A stretch of DNA of 64,000 nt from Bacillus sp. WMMC1349 (lineage in GTDB: Bacteria > Bacillota > Bacilli > Bacillales > Bacillaceae): the NCBI RefSeq assembly GCF_013155385.1, contig NZ_JABJUQ010000007.1, forward strand, positions 1,036,001 through 1,100,000, given 5' to 3'. Shown in pieces: positions 1 through 9,562 of the stretch. The position numbers were made by a program, and so were the translations under genes. The notes under the pieces were generated by a model that did no database searches, was not told the DNA's origin, and saw only the letters and a program-made list of their open reading frames with translations. How positions within the stretch are numbered: the first letter of the stretch is position 1; every line of letters begins with the position of its first letter.

Positions 1-5
1 GAAAA

Positions 6-35
6 CAGGGTGAACGGCTCCCCGCGTTCACCCTG
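6..35 (-). terminator. Terminator of the small minus-strand unit
   Basis: Perfect 10-bp inverted repeat (CAGGGTGAAC at 6-15, GTTCACCCTG at 26-35). Read on the minus strand it is followed by a run of T (complement of bases 2-5), so it would stop minus-strand transcription just after the small ORF ending at 50. Confidence 0.6.
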
Positions 36-49
36 CACCCTGAAGAAGG

Positions 50-139
50 TTAGCTGTTCATAAAGAACTTCACACTGCCTTTTGCAAGTACCTCTTTATG
101 AGGACTTGAAAACGCCACATTATTTCCTGCGACAAACAC
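50..139 (-). CDS. Very small ORF, NEVFV-type peptide (possibly a fragment)
   Basis: The open frame reaches from 148 to the TAA at 50-52. A GTG at 137-139 would give 29 residues; no ATG or clear ribosome-binding site exists in frame. The peptide contains EVFVAGNN near its start and ends GSVKFFMNS, and it looks protein-like. A one-base shift near 145 would join it to an upstream open frame, so it may be the tail of a frameshifted gene. It shares the word NEVFV, and 17 identical bases, with the ORF at 211-297. I do not recognise the family. The terminator immediately downstream supports transcription of this strand. Confidence 0.3.
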   Translation of the reverse strand: MFVAGNNVAFSSPHKEVLAKGSVKFFMNS

Positions 140-269
140 CTCATTTGATTAACATCTTTTTAGGATGCTTTTTCAATTCAGTGAATGAAAGAAATTTAAG
201 CATTGACATGTTACACATTCTTTCCAAACGGACTTGCTGATTTGTTGTCTTTGACAAACACCTCATTTG
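131..269. repeat. Pair of 17-bp direct repeats
   Basis: GACAAACACCTCATTTG occurs at 131-147 and again at 253-269, 122 bp apart. On the minus strand both copies encode NEVFV in the two small ORFs. Confidence 0.7.
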
Positions 270-297
270 CAAGGTTTGTTAAGCTTTCCTTCTTCAT
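211..297 (-). CDS. Very small ORF, NEVFV-type peptide
   Basis: ATG at 295-297, TAA at 211-213, 28 residues. It begins MKKESLTNLANEVFV and ends SPFGKNV. No Shine-Dalgarno sequence stands before the ATG, which lowers confidence. Its centre matches the ORF at 50-139 in both protein and DNA, so the two look like a tandem duplication. It lies upstream of, and divergent from, ecsA. The function is unknown; a small secreted or signalling peptide or a decayed gene are both possible. Confidence 0.3.
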   Translation of the reverse strand: MKKESLTNLANEVFVKDNKSASPFGKNV

Positions 298-417
298 CAA
301 TTAGATTGTCCAAGAAAGCTTTAAACTATGCATTGATTTTTCTAACATGATGAAATCGTTTTTAATAACACCTTATTTTTGGTACTATTAAGAAAAATGC
401 GAGAAAGGAACGAACGT

Positions 418-1158
418 ATGTCACTATTGACTGTAACAGACCTAACTGGTGGGTATACAAGGAATCCAGTATTGCGTGATGTGTCATTTTCGATCAATCG
501 GGAGCAGATTGTCGGTTTAATCGGTTTGAACGGGGCAGGTAAAAGTACAACAATTCGCCATATTATCGGCTTAATGGAACCGCATAAAGGATCTATTAAG
601 CTGAATGGCAAAACATTTCTTGAAGATCCGGAAAACTATCGTTCACAATTTACGTTTATTCCAGAGACACCAATATTGTATGAAGAACTAACGCTTCGCG
701 AACATTTGGAACTGACGGCGATGGCCTATGGATTATCAAAAGAAACGCTTGAAAAAAGGTTACCGCCACTATTAAAAGAATTCCGAATGGAAAAGCGTTT
801 AAAATGGTTTCCAGCCCATTTTTCAAAAGGAATGAAACAAAAGGTCATGATTATGTGTGCGTTTTTAGTCGAACCAGACCTTTATATTATTGATGAACCA
901 TTCCTCGGACTTGATCCGTTAGCCATTAATGCATTGCTTGAACGCATGAAGGAAGCAAAGAAAAAAGGTTCAGCCGTTCTCATGTCAACACATATATTAG
1001 CCACTGCTGAACGATATTGTGATTCCTTCATCATTTTACATAATGGTGAAATACGGGCAAAAGGAACACTTGCAGAGCTCAGAGAGCATTTTTCAATGAA
1101 AGAGGCAAGTCTAGATGATCTGTATCTTGAGCTGACGAAGGAAGAGAGCGATGAATAG
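418..1158 (+). CDS. ecsA: ABC transporter ATP-binding protein EcsA
   Basis: ATPase subunit of the EcsAB ABC transporter. In B. subtilis, Ecs mutants are impaired in exoprotein secretion, competence, sporulation and RasP-dependent intramembrane proteolysis. The 246-residue protein has the Walker A motif GLNGAGKST near residue 40, a Walker B region YIIDEP near 160 followed by the D-loop GLD, and the switch histidine in STHIL. The start at 418 is preferred over an in-frame upstream start at 379 because GAGAAAGGA lies just before it and the protein then begins MSLLTVTDLTGGYTRNP, as in B. subtilis EcsA. It is first in ecsABC and overlaps ecsB by 8 bases, which suggests translational coupling. Confidence 0.96.
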   Translation: MSLLTVTDLTGGYTRNPVLRDVSFSINREQIVGLIGLNGAGKSTTIRHIIGLMEPHKGSIKLNGKTFLEDPENYRSQFTFIPETPILYEELTLREHLELTAMAYGLSKETLEKRLPPLLKEFRMEKRLKWFPAHFSKGMKQKVMIMCAFLVEPDLYIIDEPFLGLDPLAINALLERMKEAKKKGSAVLMSTHILATAERYCDSFIILHNGEIRAKGTLAELREHFSMKEASLDDLYLELTKEESDE

Positions 1159-2374
1159 CATTCAAGGAATTTGGAAGGCGAGAGTTGAGGAGCATACTAA
1201 GGAAACAAGAGCTTATTTAAAATATATGCTAAACGATCATCTTGTGATTGTCATGATTTTTTTTATCGCAGGAGCTGCCAGTTGGTATAGTAAATGGTTG
1301 AAAACGATTCCTGACGGCTTTCCAGCTTACTGGGTGATGGCTGTTTTGTTTTCATTCATTTTGACAAGTTCATATGTCAGGACGCTGATTAAAGAAGCGG
1401 ATTTGGTGTTTTTATTACCGCTTGAAGCAAATATGAAACCTTATTTTAGCCAAGCTTTTCGGTTTAGTTTTATCATCCAACTGTTTCCATTGCTTGCGAT
1501 CATGCTGATCTTAGCGCCGCTTTATTTTGCAGTAAGTGGAATGACCTTATCAACTTATCTTTTTATATTACTGCAAATGCTTGTGCTAAAAGTTTGGAAT
1601 ATGACCATGCAATGGCGAATGACATTCCTTGGTGAAAAAAACATTAGAATGACAGATCAGATCGTTCGTTTTTTTCTGAATATATGTGCTGTTTACTTTG
1701 CATTGAAGGCTTCCTATATGTTTGCGATTGCGATATACATGATCATGGTTGCATTACTTGTATATTTCACATCATTTGCTCGAAAAAAATCGTTTAAATG
1801 GGAACAGCATATAGATGATGAAATCAAAAGAAAACAGCGTTTTTACAGACTGGCAAACTTGTTTACAGATGTGCCGCATCTCAGAAAACGTGCAAAAAGA
1901 AGGGCGTATCTTGACTGGCTGTTCAGCTTTATCCCATATGACCAGCGCCAGACATTTACTTTTATGTATAGCAGGGCTTTTATTAGATCGAATGATTATC
2001 TCGGTATCGTGTTGAGATTGACAGTCATTTTTGCCATTATCATTGGCTATTTTTCAAATTATCAATGGGTGTCTGCTGGACTGATCATCTTTACAGTATT
2101 TATCACCGGAATTCAGTTGACCCCGCTGTTCAATCATTTTTCTCACCTTTCTTTACAGGAGTTATATCCTGTCAATCAAAGAGAGAGAGAAAAAAGTTTC
2201 TTTGGGTTGCTTCATATTGTGTTAAGTGTTCAAGCATTCATATTGGCAGCCGCATTGGGTATTAAGTTAAACTGGTCTGGGATGTTTATCGGTTTAATAG
2301 GCTCTCTACTGCTGATATTTGTGATCATGAAGCCTTATTTTAACAGCAGATTAAAGAAAAATGCACGCAGATAA
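1151..2374 (+). CDS. ecsB: ABC transporter membrane protein EcsB
   Basis: Membrane subunit that pairs with EcsA. The 407-residue length is almost that of the B. subtilis protein. Several hydrophobic segments cluster at about residues 30-75, 105-140, 180-205, 285-315 and 350-390, separated by a basic cytoplasmic stretch around residues 210-270. The start codon lies inside the last codons of ecsA. The substrate of EcsAB is not established. The identification rests on the ecsA-ecsB-ecsC order and overall resemblance. Confidence 0.94.
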   Translation: MNSIQGIWKARVEEHTKETRAYLKYMLNDHLVIVMIFFIAGAASWYSKWLKTIPDGFPAYWVMAVLFSFILTSSYVRTLIKEADLVFLLPLEANMKPYFSQAFRFSFIIQLFPLLAIMLILAPLYFAVSGMTLSTYLFILLQMLVLKVWNMTMQWRMTFLGEKNIRMTDQIVRFFLNICAVYFALKASYMFAIAIYMIMVALLVYFTSFARKKSFKWEQHIDDEIKRKQRFYRLANLFTDVPHLRKRAKRRAYLDWLFSFIPYDQRQTFTFMYSRAFIRSNDYLGIVLRLTVIFAIIIGYFSNYQWVSAGLIIFTVFITGIQLTPLFNHFSHLSLQELYPVNQREREKSFFGLLHIVLSVQAFILAAALGIKLNWSGMFIGLIGSLLLIFVIMKPYFNSRLKKNARR

Positions 2375-2428
2375 AAATGAATCCTTTTCTTTTACAGATC
2401 GTAAATATAAGAAGAGGTGAAAAAGGGC

Positions 2429-3127
2429 ATGAATGAAAACCAGCTGTTTTTAGATGAAGCCTATCGTTGGAAACTGAAGTTTTTACGGAAGTCATCGATG
2501 GTTGAACGGCTGTCTAAAGGTGTACAGACAAAAATGAATGCCCAGATTCCTGATAAGGTACACAAGGCTGTCACAGAAGCCGTCAAAAAAATGGTTGAAG
2601 CAACATTGATAGGCTCAAATTTGACAACCGTTCAGAAAGACACAGGCACACTTACTCTAAAGGAAAAAAACCAACTTGCTCAAAAGGCGATTGCTCAATA
2701 TCAGAAAGCAGCTGCTGCAGAAGGAATTGGAACCGGTGCTGGAGGGATATTTCTCGGATTAGCAGATTTTCCACTTTTGATCAGCATTAAAATGAAATGC
2801 TTGTTCGAATTGGCATCGATTTACGGATACGATGTTAAACAGAAGGAGGAACGATTGTTTCTCCTCTATATTTTTCAGCTAGCTTTTTCAGGAGAAAAAC
2901 ATCGAAAACATCTATTTGCTATCATCGAAAATTGGGATACTGAAAAAAGGGAAATCGATTGGAAAACATTTCAGCAGGAGTACCGAGATTATCTCGATTT
3001 TATTAAATTGTTTCAATTTATTCCTGGTTTTGGAGCAGTTGTTGGTGGTACAGCAAATTATAAATTATTGGGGCATCTTGGAGAGACTGCAAGACATATT
3101 TTTCATTTGCGACTTATAAAAGAGTAG
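2429..3127 (+). CDS. ecsC: EcsC family protein
   Basis: Third gene of the ecs operon; EcsC-family proteins have no established function. The ATG at 2429 is chosen because AGAGGTG precedes it by about ten bases; an in-frame GTG at 2417 sits on top of that site. The 232-residue protein carries a glycine-rich, membrane-associating stretch (GIGTGAGGIFLGLADFP, around residues 95-115) typical of the family and a second Gly-rich segment, PGFGAVVGGTANY, near the C-terminus. It lies 54 bases after ecsB and is followed by a copy of the dispersed repeat. Confidence 0.9.
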   Translation: MNENQLFLDEAYRWKLKFLRKSSMVERLSKGVQTKMNAQIPDKVHKAVTEAVKKMVEATLIGSNLTTVQKDTGTLTLKEKNQLAQKAIAQYQKAAAAEGIGTGAGGIFLGLADFPLLISIKMKCLFELASIYGYDVKQKEERLFLLYIFQLAFSGEKHRKHLFAIIENWDTEKREIDWKTFQQEYRDYLDFIKLFQFIPGFGAVVGGTANYKLLGHLGETARHIFHLRLIKE

Positions 3128-3145
3128 TCGAATGAAGCAAAAAAA

Positions 3146-3252
3146 GGGCTGTCTAAAAAGTCTTTTATCAACATGATCAGGGGGGATTGCGAGCTAGGAG
3201 AAGGCTCGCGGATCGCCCGCGGAAAGCGAGCAAATTCCCCGATTTTTATTTC
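3146..3252 (+). repeat. Dispersed palindromic repeat, copy A
   Basis: Begins GGGCTGTCTAAAAAGTC, then TCAGGGGGGATTGCGAG, CTCGCGGATCGCCCGCGG and GCGAGCAAATTCCCC. It lies between ecsC and yhaA. The same words recur in four other intergenic copies (14011, 16401, 28634, 36142). It is self-complementary and likely to fold. No ORF of its own. Confidence 0.8.
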
Positions 3253-3261
3253 AGCCATAAT

Positions 3262-4455
3262 TCAACATTTCTGGTGATAAGAAATGACAGCTCTGGCCAT
3301 GATTTTGGCAGCAATCAGCATCGCTTTCTCATTGAAGTCAAATTGTGGATGGTGATGAGGAAAGACATTTTCTGTCATTTCAGGTGCTGCGCCAGTAAAG
3401 AAAAACGTTCCTTTTACATGCTGGAGATAATAGGCGAAATCTTCTCCACCCATTTGCATTTGGCTCTCTGTCACTTTTTGGACATCTGGCGTGTTCCTGG
3501 CGATATCAGCAAGAAAGGCTGTTTCTTGAGGATGGTTATTAACAGCCGGGTAACCTCTCTCATACAAGTATTGATAATCTCCGCCATGCATGCTACAAAT
3601 ACCTTTGACAACTCGTTCAATTTCGTTTTCAATTAAATATCTGATCTTTTCATTAAATGAACGAGCCGTACCGATTAAAACGGCTTTGTCAGCAATAACA
3701 TTAAAAGAATTTTCGGCGAGAAATGACCCTGTTGAGATTACTGCTGGTTGTGTCGGATCTAGTCTGCGGCTGACAATCTGCTGGAGTGCGGAAACAATTT
3801 GTGAACCAATCAAGACTGCGTCCTTTGTTTCATGAGGCTGTGCAGCATGACCACCTTTCCCATTGATGGTAATCGTGAATCGGTCAGCAGCCGCCATGAT
3901 TGGTCCTGTTTTATATTGAACCGTACCAAGTGGCACTGTTGCCCATAAGTGTGTGCCAAAAATGACATCCACTCCATCAAGGCAACCATCTTCAATCATT
4001 GGTTTGGCTCCACCAGGTGTATATTCTTCTGCATGTTGATGAATCATAACGAGCTTCCCTGTTAAATGTTTTCTATTTTCATTTAATACTTTTGCAAGAA
4101 CAAGAAGTGTGGCAGTGTGTCCATCATGGCCACAGGCATGCATAACACCGGGAACCGTTGACCGATAAGAAACGTTTTTTTCATCTTGAATCGGAAGAGC
4201 GTCAAAATCGGCTCTTAAAGCAATAACAGGTCCAGGCTGTTCGCCCTCAATATAGGCAAGAACTCCGCCCCCGCCAACATTTGTGCGGATTGGAATACCA
4301 AGCGTCTGATAATAAGAGGCAATGGATGCAGCCGTTTTCTTTTCTTGAAAAGACAGTTCGGGATATTGATGAAAATGGCGTCTTAAGGTGACCATTTCAT
4401 CATAGTGACTTTCTAACTGTTCACAAACAAACTGTTTTAAGCTTGTGATATCCAA
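3262..4455 (-). CDS. yhaA: M20D-type amidohydrolase YhaA
   Basis: Peptidase M20 family metal-dependent amidohydrolase of the hippurate hydrolase / N-acyl-amino-acid deacylase type. The 397-residue protein starts at an ATG preceded by a GGAGG-type site. Family signatures visible are RADFDALPI and VMHACGHDGHTATLL (metal ligands), EEYTPGGAKPMIEDG, and near the C-terminus QMGGEDFAYYLQHVKG. These place it with YhaA, which neighbours ecsC in B. subtilis. It is convergent with ecsC, with repeat copy A between them. The physiological substrate is unknown; release of amino acids from N-acylated compounds is the family expectation. Confidence 0.9.
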   Translation of the reverse strand: MDITSLKQFVCEQLESHYDEMVTLRRHFHQYPELSFQEKKTAASIASYYQTLGIPIRTNVGGGGVLAYIEGEQPGPVIALRADFDALPIQDEKNVSYRSTVPGVMHACGHDGHTATLLVLAKVLNENRKHLTGKLVMIHQHAEEYTPGGAKPMIEDGCLDGVDVIFGTHLWATVPLGTVQYKTGPIMAAADRFTITINGKGGHAAQPHETKDAVLIGSQIVSALQQIVSRRLDPTQPAVISTGSFLAENSFNVIADKAVLIGTARSFNEKIRYLIENEIERVVKGICSMHGGDYQYLYERGYPAVNNHPQETAFLADIARNTPDVQKVTESQMQMGGEDFAYYLQHVKGTFFFTGAAPEMTENVFPHHHPQFDFNEKAMLIAAKIMARAVISYHQKC

Positions 4456-4571
4456 AATAATTCCTCCTTTAAGGAATGATGACTTTTTTAAATTTTATGA
4501 CAATTTAAGTGCTATTTCAATCTGTTTGTAAGATTTTGGAGAGATTCATTTCCTTGGAAATAATAAAAAAA

Positions 4572-4590
4572 CTGCCAGACATTCAGGCAG
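4572..4590 (-). terminator. Terminator of hmoB
   Basis: Stem CTGCC/GGCAG around a nine-base loop, just after the hmoB stop. On the minus strand it is followed by a T run (the A tract at 4565-4570). Confidence 0.75.
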
Positions 4591-4591
4591 C

Positions 4592-5143
<552 letters not shown>

Positions 5144-5223
5144 CTATCAACAAAACAAGCAAATATGAAACATAAAACGAGGAAAAAAATCCCACAATAA
5201 ATATAAAGGAATGAGGTGAATAG

Positions 5224-7353
5224 ATGAAAAAGAAATTTTTCATTCCAGTCATGATTGTAGTTGCCATTATGTTTTTTTCTTTAATTGGATATATTACAAT
5301 TTTATTCTTAGGGGACTATGTTATTGATGAAAAGAAATTGATTTTCCACGCATCTTCAAAAATCATTGATCAAAACGGTGAAGAAGTAGCCAGTCTTTAT
5401 ACAGAAAACAGAAGGCCAGTCTCTATTCATGAAGTTCCCAAACATGTTAAACAGGCATTTATTTCTGTTGAAGACCAACGTTTTTACGAACATCATGGCA
5501 TCGATTTGAAATCGGTGGGTCGCGCTGTTTACAAAGATGTTTTAGCTGGCAGCAAGGTCGAAGGAGGCAGTACGATCACCCAACAGCTTGCCAAAAATAT
5601 CTTTTTAACAAATGATAAAACATTTTTTAGAAAAACAAAAGAAGTGATTATTGCCATTAATCTAGAGAGAGACTACAGCAAGGACAAGCTTTTGGAAATG
5701 TATTTAAACCAACTTTATTTCGGGCACGGTGTCTATGGAATTCAAGCAGCTGCCAATTACTTTTTTAGTAAAGATGTAAAGGACTTAACGCTCAGTGAAG
5801 GGGCGGTTCTTGCCTCACTTCCTAAAGCGCCCAATGCTTATTCACCGATTCTTCATCCGAAAAAAAGCAGGGAACGGCGTAATGTTGTCCTGAGCATGAT
5901 GAATGAACAAGGATATATCACTTCAAAAGAAGTGGTCAGAGCACAAGGAAGCACATTGGGTCTACATGTTAAAGAAAAATCGAAAAACCCTTGGCTTGAT
6001 AGCTATATAGACCTTGTAATAAAAGAAGCAGAAGAAAAGTATTCGATTTCCAGAGAACAGCTTCTTCAAGGTGGATATACAATCCGTGTTCCACTTGATG
6101 TATCCGTTCAAAAAGCGGCTTACAAACTCATGCAGGAAGATCACTACTTTCCTGGAACTGACCAACATGCAGAAGGCAGTGCAGTTTTTATTGATAATCA
6201 AACAGGGGGCGTGATTGCTGCTATTGGTGGGAGGGATTTTACTCCAAGCGGCTTTAATAGGGCAGTGGCAGCCCGTCAACCTGGATCGACTTTTAAACCG
6301 CTGGCTGTTTATGGACCAGCAATGGAAGAAAAGCGCTATAAACCATACTCTTTACTTGAGGATAAACAGCTTTCATATAACGGCTATACTCCAAAAAATT
6401 ATGATATGCGCTATGAAGGAAAAGTGTCAATGGTTGATGCGCTAACATATAGCAAAAACGCCCCTGCTGTCTGGATGTTAAATGAACTAGGTGTTGAAAC
6501 TGTAAAACCTTATTTAAATAAGCTAGGCATGGACATTCCTGATGATGGACTCTCATTAGGATTAGGTGGCTTGGAAAAAGGGGTATCACCTCTCCAATTG
6601 GCTGGTGCATACCGGTCATTTGCCAATTCAGGAAAGTATGTTAAACCATATTTGATAAAAAAAATTACTGATGAAAACGGAGAGGTTTTGTTTCGCCACC
6701 AAGAGGAATCCGAAAGAGTTTTCAGTAAACAAACTTCATGGAATATGACACGGATGCTTCAAGAGGTTGTCAAGACAGGTACTGGAAAAGCTGGCGATTT
6801 TCCTGGAGAGATTGCTGGAAAAACAGGTTCCACTTCTTATACAGGTAAAGAAGGCGCAACAAAAGACGTATGGTTTGCAGGCTATACACCCGAAGTGACG
6901 GGGGCTGTCTGGATGGGTTATGATAAAACAGATGAAACCCACTATTTAAAAGGTGGAAGCTCATATCCGACAATGTTGTTCAAAGATATTTTGAAACAGT
7001 CCAATCAGAAACATATTTCATTTGAAAAACCTGAAGGAATCAAAGATTTGGAACGGCCAATACATTTGAAAGATTTAGAAACTGTGAATGCTAATTATTC
7101 CTTTACACCGCTCGGATTGATTACGGTGTCATTAACATGGCAAGAACAAGAGGATAAAAGAGCAGAATATAGAATTTATGAAAAAAAGGATGGAGAAGAA
7201 CAACTGATTGATACTGTTAAAGGTAAAGGAAGCTATGAAATTCCATATTCCAATATCTTTTCGGGTTCGTCCTACAAGGTTGTTCCATACAATCCGCAGA
7301 CGAAAACAGAAGGGAATGGGACTGAGTTTATTAAACCTGAATTGTTTCATTAA
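5224..7353 (+). CDS. pbpF: Class A penicillin-binding protein 2C (PbpF)
   Basis: Bifunctional peptidoglycan glycosyltransferase and transpeptidase, membrane-anchored. The 709 residues comprise a short cytoplasmic end with a membrane anchor at about 6-31, a GT51 domain at about 50-225 (VEDQRFYEHHGID, STITQQLAKN), and a transpeptidase domain with Ser355 in STFK, Ser410 in SKN and Lys533 in KTG. The B. subtilis protein is similar in length. In B. subtilis it is expressed in growth and in the forespore and contributes to germ-cell-wall synthesis. An AATGAGGTGAATAG site supports the start. A strong terminator follows directly. Confidence 0.95.
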   Translation: MKKKFFIPVMIVVAIMFFSLIGYITILFLGDYVIDEKKLIFHASSKIIDQNGEEVASLYTENRRPVSIHEVPKHVKQAFISVEDQRFYEHHGIDLKSVGRAVYKDVLAGSKVEGGSTITQQLAKNIFLTNDKTFFRKTKEVIIAINLERDYSKDKLLEMYLNQLYFGHGVYGIQAAANYFFSKDVKDLTLSEGAVLASLPKAPNAYSPILHPKKSRERRNVVLSMMNEQGYITSKEVVRAQGSTLGLHVKEKSKNPWLDSYIDLVIKEAEEKYSISREQLLQGGYTIRVPLDVSVQKAAYKLMQEDHYFPGTDQHAEGSAVFIDNQTGGVIAAIGGRDFTPSGFNRAVAARQPGSTFKPLAVYGPAMEEKRYKPYSLLEDKQLSYNGYTPKNYDMRYEGKVSMVDALTYSKNAPAVWMLNELGVETVKPYLNKLGMDIPDDGLSLGLGGLEKGVSPLQLAGAYRSFANSGKYVKPYLIKKITDENGEVLFRHQEESERVFSKQTSWNMTRMLQEVVKTGTGKAGDFPGEIAGKTGSTSYTGKEGATKDVWFAGYTPEVTGAVWMGYDKTDETHYLKGGSSYPTMLFKDILKQSNQKHISFEKPEGIKDLERPIHLKDLETVNANYSFTPLGLITVSLTWQEQEDKRAEYRIYEKKDGEEQLIDTVKGKGSYEIPYSNIFSGSSYKVVPYNPQTKTEGNGTEFIKPELFH

Positions 7354-7384
7354 ATTGATGAATTGGTGAATTCATCAATTTTTT
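7353..7384 (+). terminator. Terminator of pbpF
   Basis: Perfect 12-bp stem (AATTGATGAATT / AATTCATCAATT), four-base loop GGTG, then TTTT. It starts on the last base of the pbpF stop codon. Confidence 0.9.
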
Positions 7385-7409
7385 GAACAATAAGTATGAA
7401 TTGTATACT
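7383..7409 (+). promoter_or_regulatory. Possible sigma-A promoter for hemEHY
   Basis: TTGAAC (7383-7388) and TATACT (7404-7409), separated by only 15 bases, lie between the pbpF terminator and hemE. The short spacer makes this tentative. Confidence 0.35.
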
Positions 7410-7487
7410 GATGATCAAAAAAACGTTATATTTGAAGAAGCTATTTTAATGGACGTGCGGTTTGCAAGTGAAAGGTGGAAATCGAGA

Positions 7488-8534
7488 GTGAATAATAAAG
7501 CTTTTAATGACACGTTTTTAAAAGCGTGCCGAGGAGAAAAGAGCGATCATGTTCCTGTGTGGTATATGAGGCAAGCGGGAAGATCACAGCCGGAATACCG
7601 AGCATTAAAAGAAAAATATAGTTTGTTTGAAATTACACATCAGCCTGAATTATGTGCCTATGTGACAAGGCTGCCTGTTGAAAACTACGGTGTTGATGCA
7701 GCGATTCTTTATAAGGATATTATGACACCGCTTCCAGGAATAGGTGTTCAAGTTGAAATTAAAAATGGAGTCGGTCCTGTGATCGACAATCCGATCAATT
7801 CTCTTGCAGATGTTGAAAAACTTGGTGAACTAGAGCCAGAAGAGGATATTCCATATGTGCTTAAAACAATTAAATTGCTAACGGAGGAACAGCTGAATGT
7901 TCCATTGATCAGCTTTACAGGAGCGCCATTTACATTGGCAAGTTATATGATAGAGGGCGGACCTTCGAAAAACTACAACAAAACAAAAGCATTTATGTAC
8001 AGTCAGCCTAAAGCATGGGAACTACTGATGAAAAGATTAGCGAAAATGGCGATTGTTTATGTGAAGGCGCAAATCCGTGCCGGTGCAAATGCGATTCAAG
8101 TGTTTGATTCATGGGTGGGGGCGCTCAATGCAAATGATTACCGGACCTACATTAAACCAACAATGGATATGTTGTTTAAAGAATTAAAAAAAGAAGGTGT
8201 GCCACTGATCATGTTCGGAGTGGGGGCGAGCCACCTTGCCCGTGATTGGCATGATCTTTCACTTGATGTCGTAGGACTTGACTGGAGAATGAGTATTCAA
8301 GAAGCAAGGGATCAAGGACTTGTCAAAACCCTTCAGGGAAATCTTGATCCAGCTATATTGCTTGCTCCATGGGAAGTGATTGAAGCAAGAACAAAATCAA
8401 TTTTGGATCAAGGAATGATGACAGACCGGTTTATTTTTAATCTTGGACATGGTGTTTTTCCTGAAGTCAATCCTGATACACTGAAAAGATTAACATCTTT
8501 TATTCATGATTACTCCTCTTCTAAAACCTTGTGA
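7488..8534 (+). CDS. hemE: Uroporphyrinogen decarboxylase HemE
   Basis: Cytoplasmic enzyme that decarboxylates uroporphyrinogen III to coproporphyrinogen III. The GTG at 7488 is chosen: AAAGGTGGA precedes it and the protein then begins close to B. subtilis HemE. The frame stays open upstream to 7383, but those residues do not resemble the family and overlap the probable promoter. At 348 residues it carries the signature [15 protein letters not shown] near the N-terminus, [16 protein letters not shown] in the middle and [11 protein letters not shown] near the end. First gene of hemE-hemH-hemY. Confidence 0.95.
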   Translation: MNNKAFNDTFLKACRGEKSDHVPVWYMRQAGRSQPEYRALKEKYSLFEITHQPELCAYVTRLPVENYGVDAAILYKDIMTPLPGIGVQVEIKNGVGPVIDNPINSLADVEKLGELEPEEDIPYVLKTIKLLTEEQLNVPLISFTGAPFTLASYMIEGGPSKNYNKTKAFMYSQPKAWELLMKRLAKMAIVYVKAQIRAGANAIQVFDSWVGALNANDYRTYIKPTMDMLFKELKKEGVPLIMFGVGASHLARDWHDLSLDVVGLDWRMSIQEARDQGLVKTLQGNLDPAILLAPWEVIEARTKSILDQGMMTDRFIFNLGHGVFPEVNPDTLKRLTSFIHDYSSSKTL

Positions 8535-8606
8535 GCAATTATGTTGGACTTTTCCGGTTAAACTGTCAAAATACTTAGAGATGCGAGATCTAAAGAAGAG
8601 GTGTTC

Positions 8607-9548
8607 ATGTTGAGTAAAAAGAGGATGGGGCTTCTTGTTATGGCGTATGGAACGCCGTACAAGGAAGAGGATATTGAACGGTATTACACACACATTCGAC
8701 GAGGCCGAAAGCCAGAGCCGGACATGCTTCAAGATTTGAAAGATCGCTATCGTGCGATCGGTGGAATATCTCCACTTGCAAAAATCACTAATGAACAGGC
8801 GACACAATTAGAAAAACATTTAAATCAGATTCAAGATAAGATTACATTTAAAGTATATATCGGACTTAAACATATTGAACCGTTTATTGAAGATGCCGTT
8901 TACGAGATGCATAAGGATGGGATCACAGAAGCAGTCAGCATTGTGTTGGCTCCGCATTTTTCTACATTTAGTGTTAAGTCTTATCAAAAGCGAGCAGATA
9001 CAGAGGCAGAAAAACTGGGCGGCTTGACGATCACATCAATTGACAGCTGGTATGATGAGCCGAAATTTATCACATATTGGGCAGAGCAAGTGAAACAGAC
9101 ATTTGCACAATTGACACCAGAAGAGAGGGAAGACGCTGTTGTGATTTTATCGGCACATAGCCTTCCCGAGAAAATAATTGAGCTAGGGGACCCTTATCCT
9201 GACCAACTCAAACAATCTGCCAGATTGATAGTCGAAGAGGCGGGGATTGAGAATTATGCGATCGGTTGGCAAAGTGAAGGGAATACACCAGACCCTTGGC
9301 TTGGGCCAGATGTTCAAGATTTGACACGTGATCTAGCAGATCGAAAAGGTTACAAGACGTTCATTTATGTACCAGTCGGTTTTGTAGCAGACCACTTGGA
9401 AGTGTTGTATGACAACGATTTTGAATGCAAAGCTGTGACAGATGATCTCGGAGCAAGCTATTACAGACCGGAAATGCCTAATGCAAAACCGGAATTTATT
9501 GATGCTTTAGCTACCGTTGTCTTGAAAAAATTGGAGAAAGAATTGTAA
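8607..9548 (+). CDS. hemH: Coproporphyrin III ferrochelatase HemH (CpfC)
   Basis: Inserts Fe2+ into coproporphyrin III in the Gram-positive heme pathway; later decarboxylation to heme b is done by HemQ, which is not in this window. The protein of about 313 residues contains the ferrochelatase signature [10 protein letters not shown] with the metal-site histidine, and [16 protein letters not shown]. The exact start is ambiguous: GTG 8601, ATG 8607 and TTG 8610 are in frame after AGAAGAGG. The ATG has good spacing; the TTG would give a start most like B. subtilis HemH (MSRKKMG). Confidence 0.95.
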   Translation: MLSKKRMGLLVMAYGTPYKEEDIERYYTHIRRGRKPEPDMLQDLKDRYRAIGGISPLAKITNEQATQLEKHLNQIQDKITFKVYIGLKHIEPFIEDAVYEMHKDGITEAVSIVLAPHFSTFSVKSYQKRADTEAEKLGGLTITSIDSWYDEPKFITYWAEQVKQTFAQLTPEEREDAVVILSAHSLPEKIIELGDPYPDQLKQSARLIVEEAGIENYAIGWQSEGNTPDPWLGPDVQDLTRDLADRKGYKTFIYVPVGFVADHLEVLYDNDFECKAVTDDLGASYYRPEMPNAKPEFIDALATVVLKKLEKEL

Positions 9549-9562
9549 AGAAGGCGATTGAT

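Noticed and set aside
3187..3636. Plus-strand 149-codon frame opposite yhaA
   Set aside because: It lies over the conserved C-terminal part of yhaA and repeat copy A and looks like no known protein.
7383..7487. Longer HemE starting at 7383
   Set aside because: The extra 35 residues do not resemble HemE, overlap the pbpF terminator and probable promoter, and the GTG at 7488 has a good ribosome-binding site.
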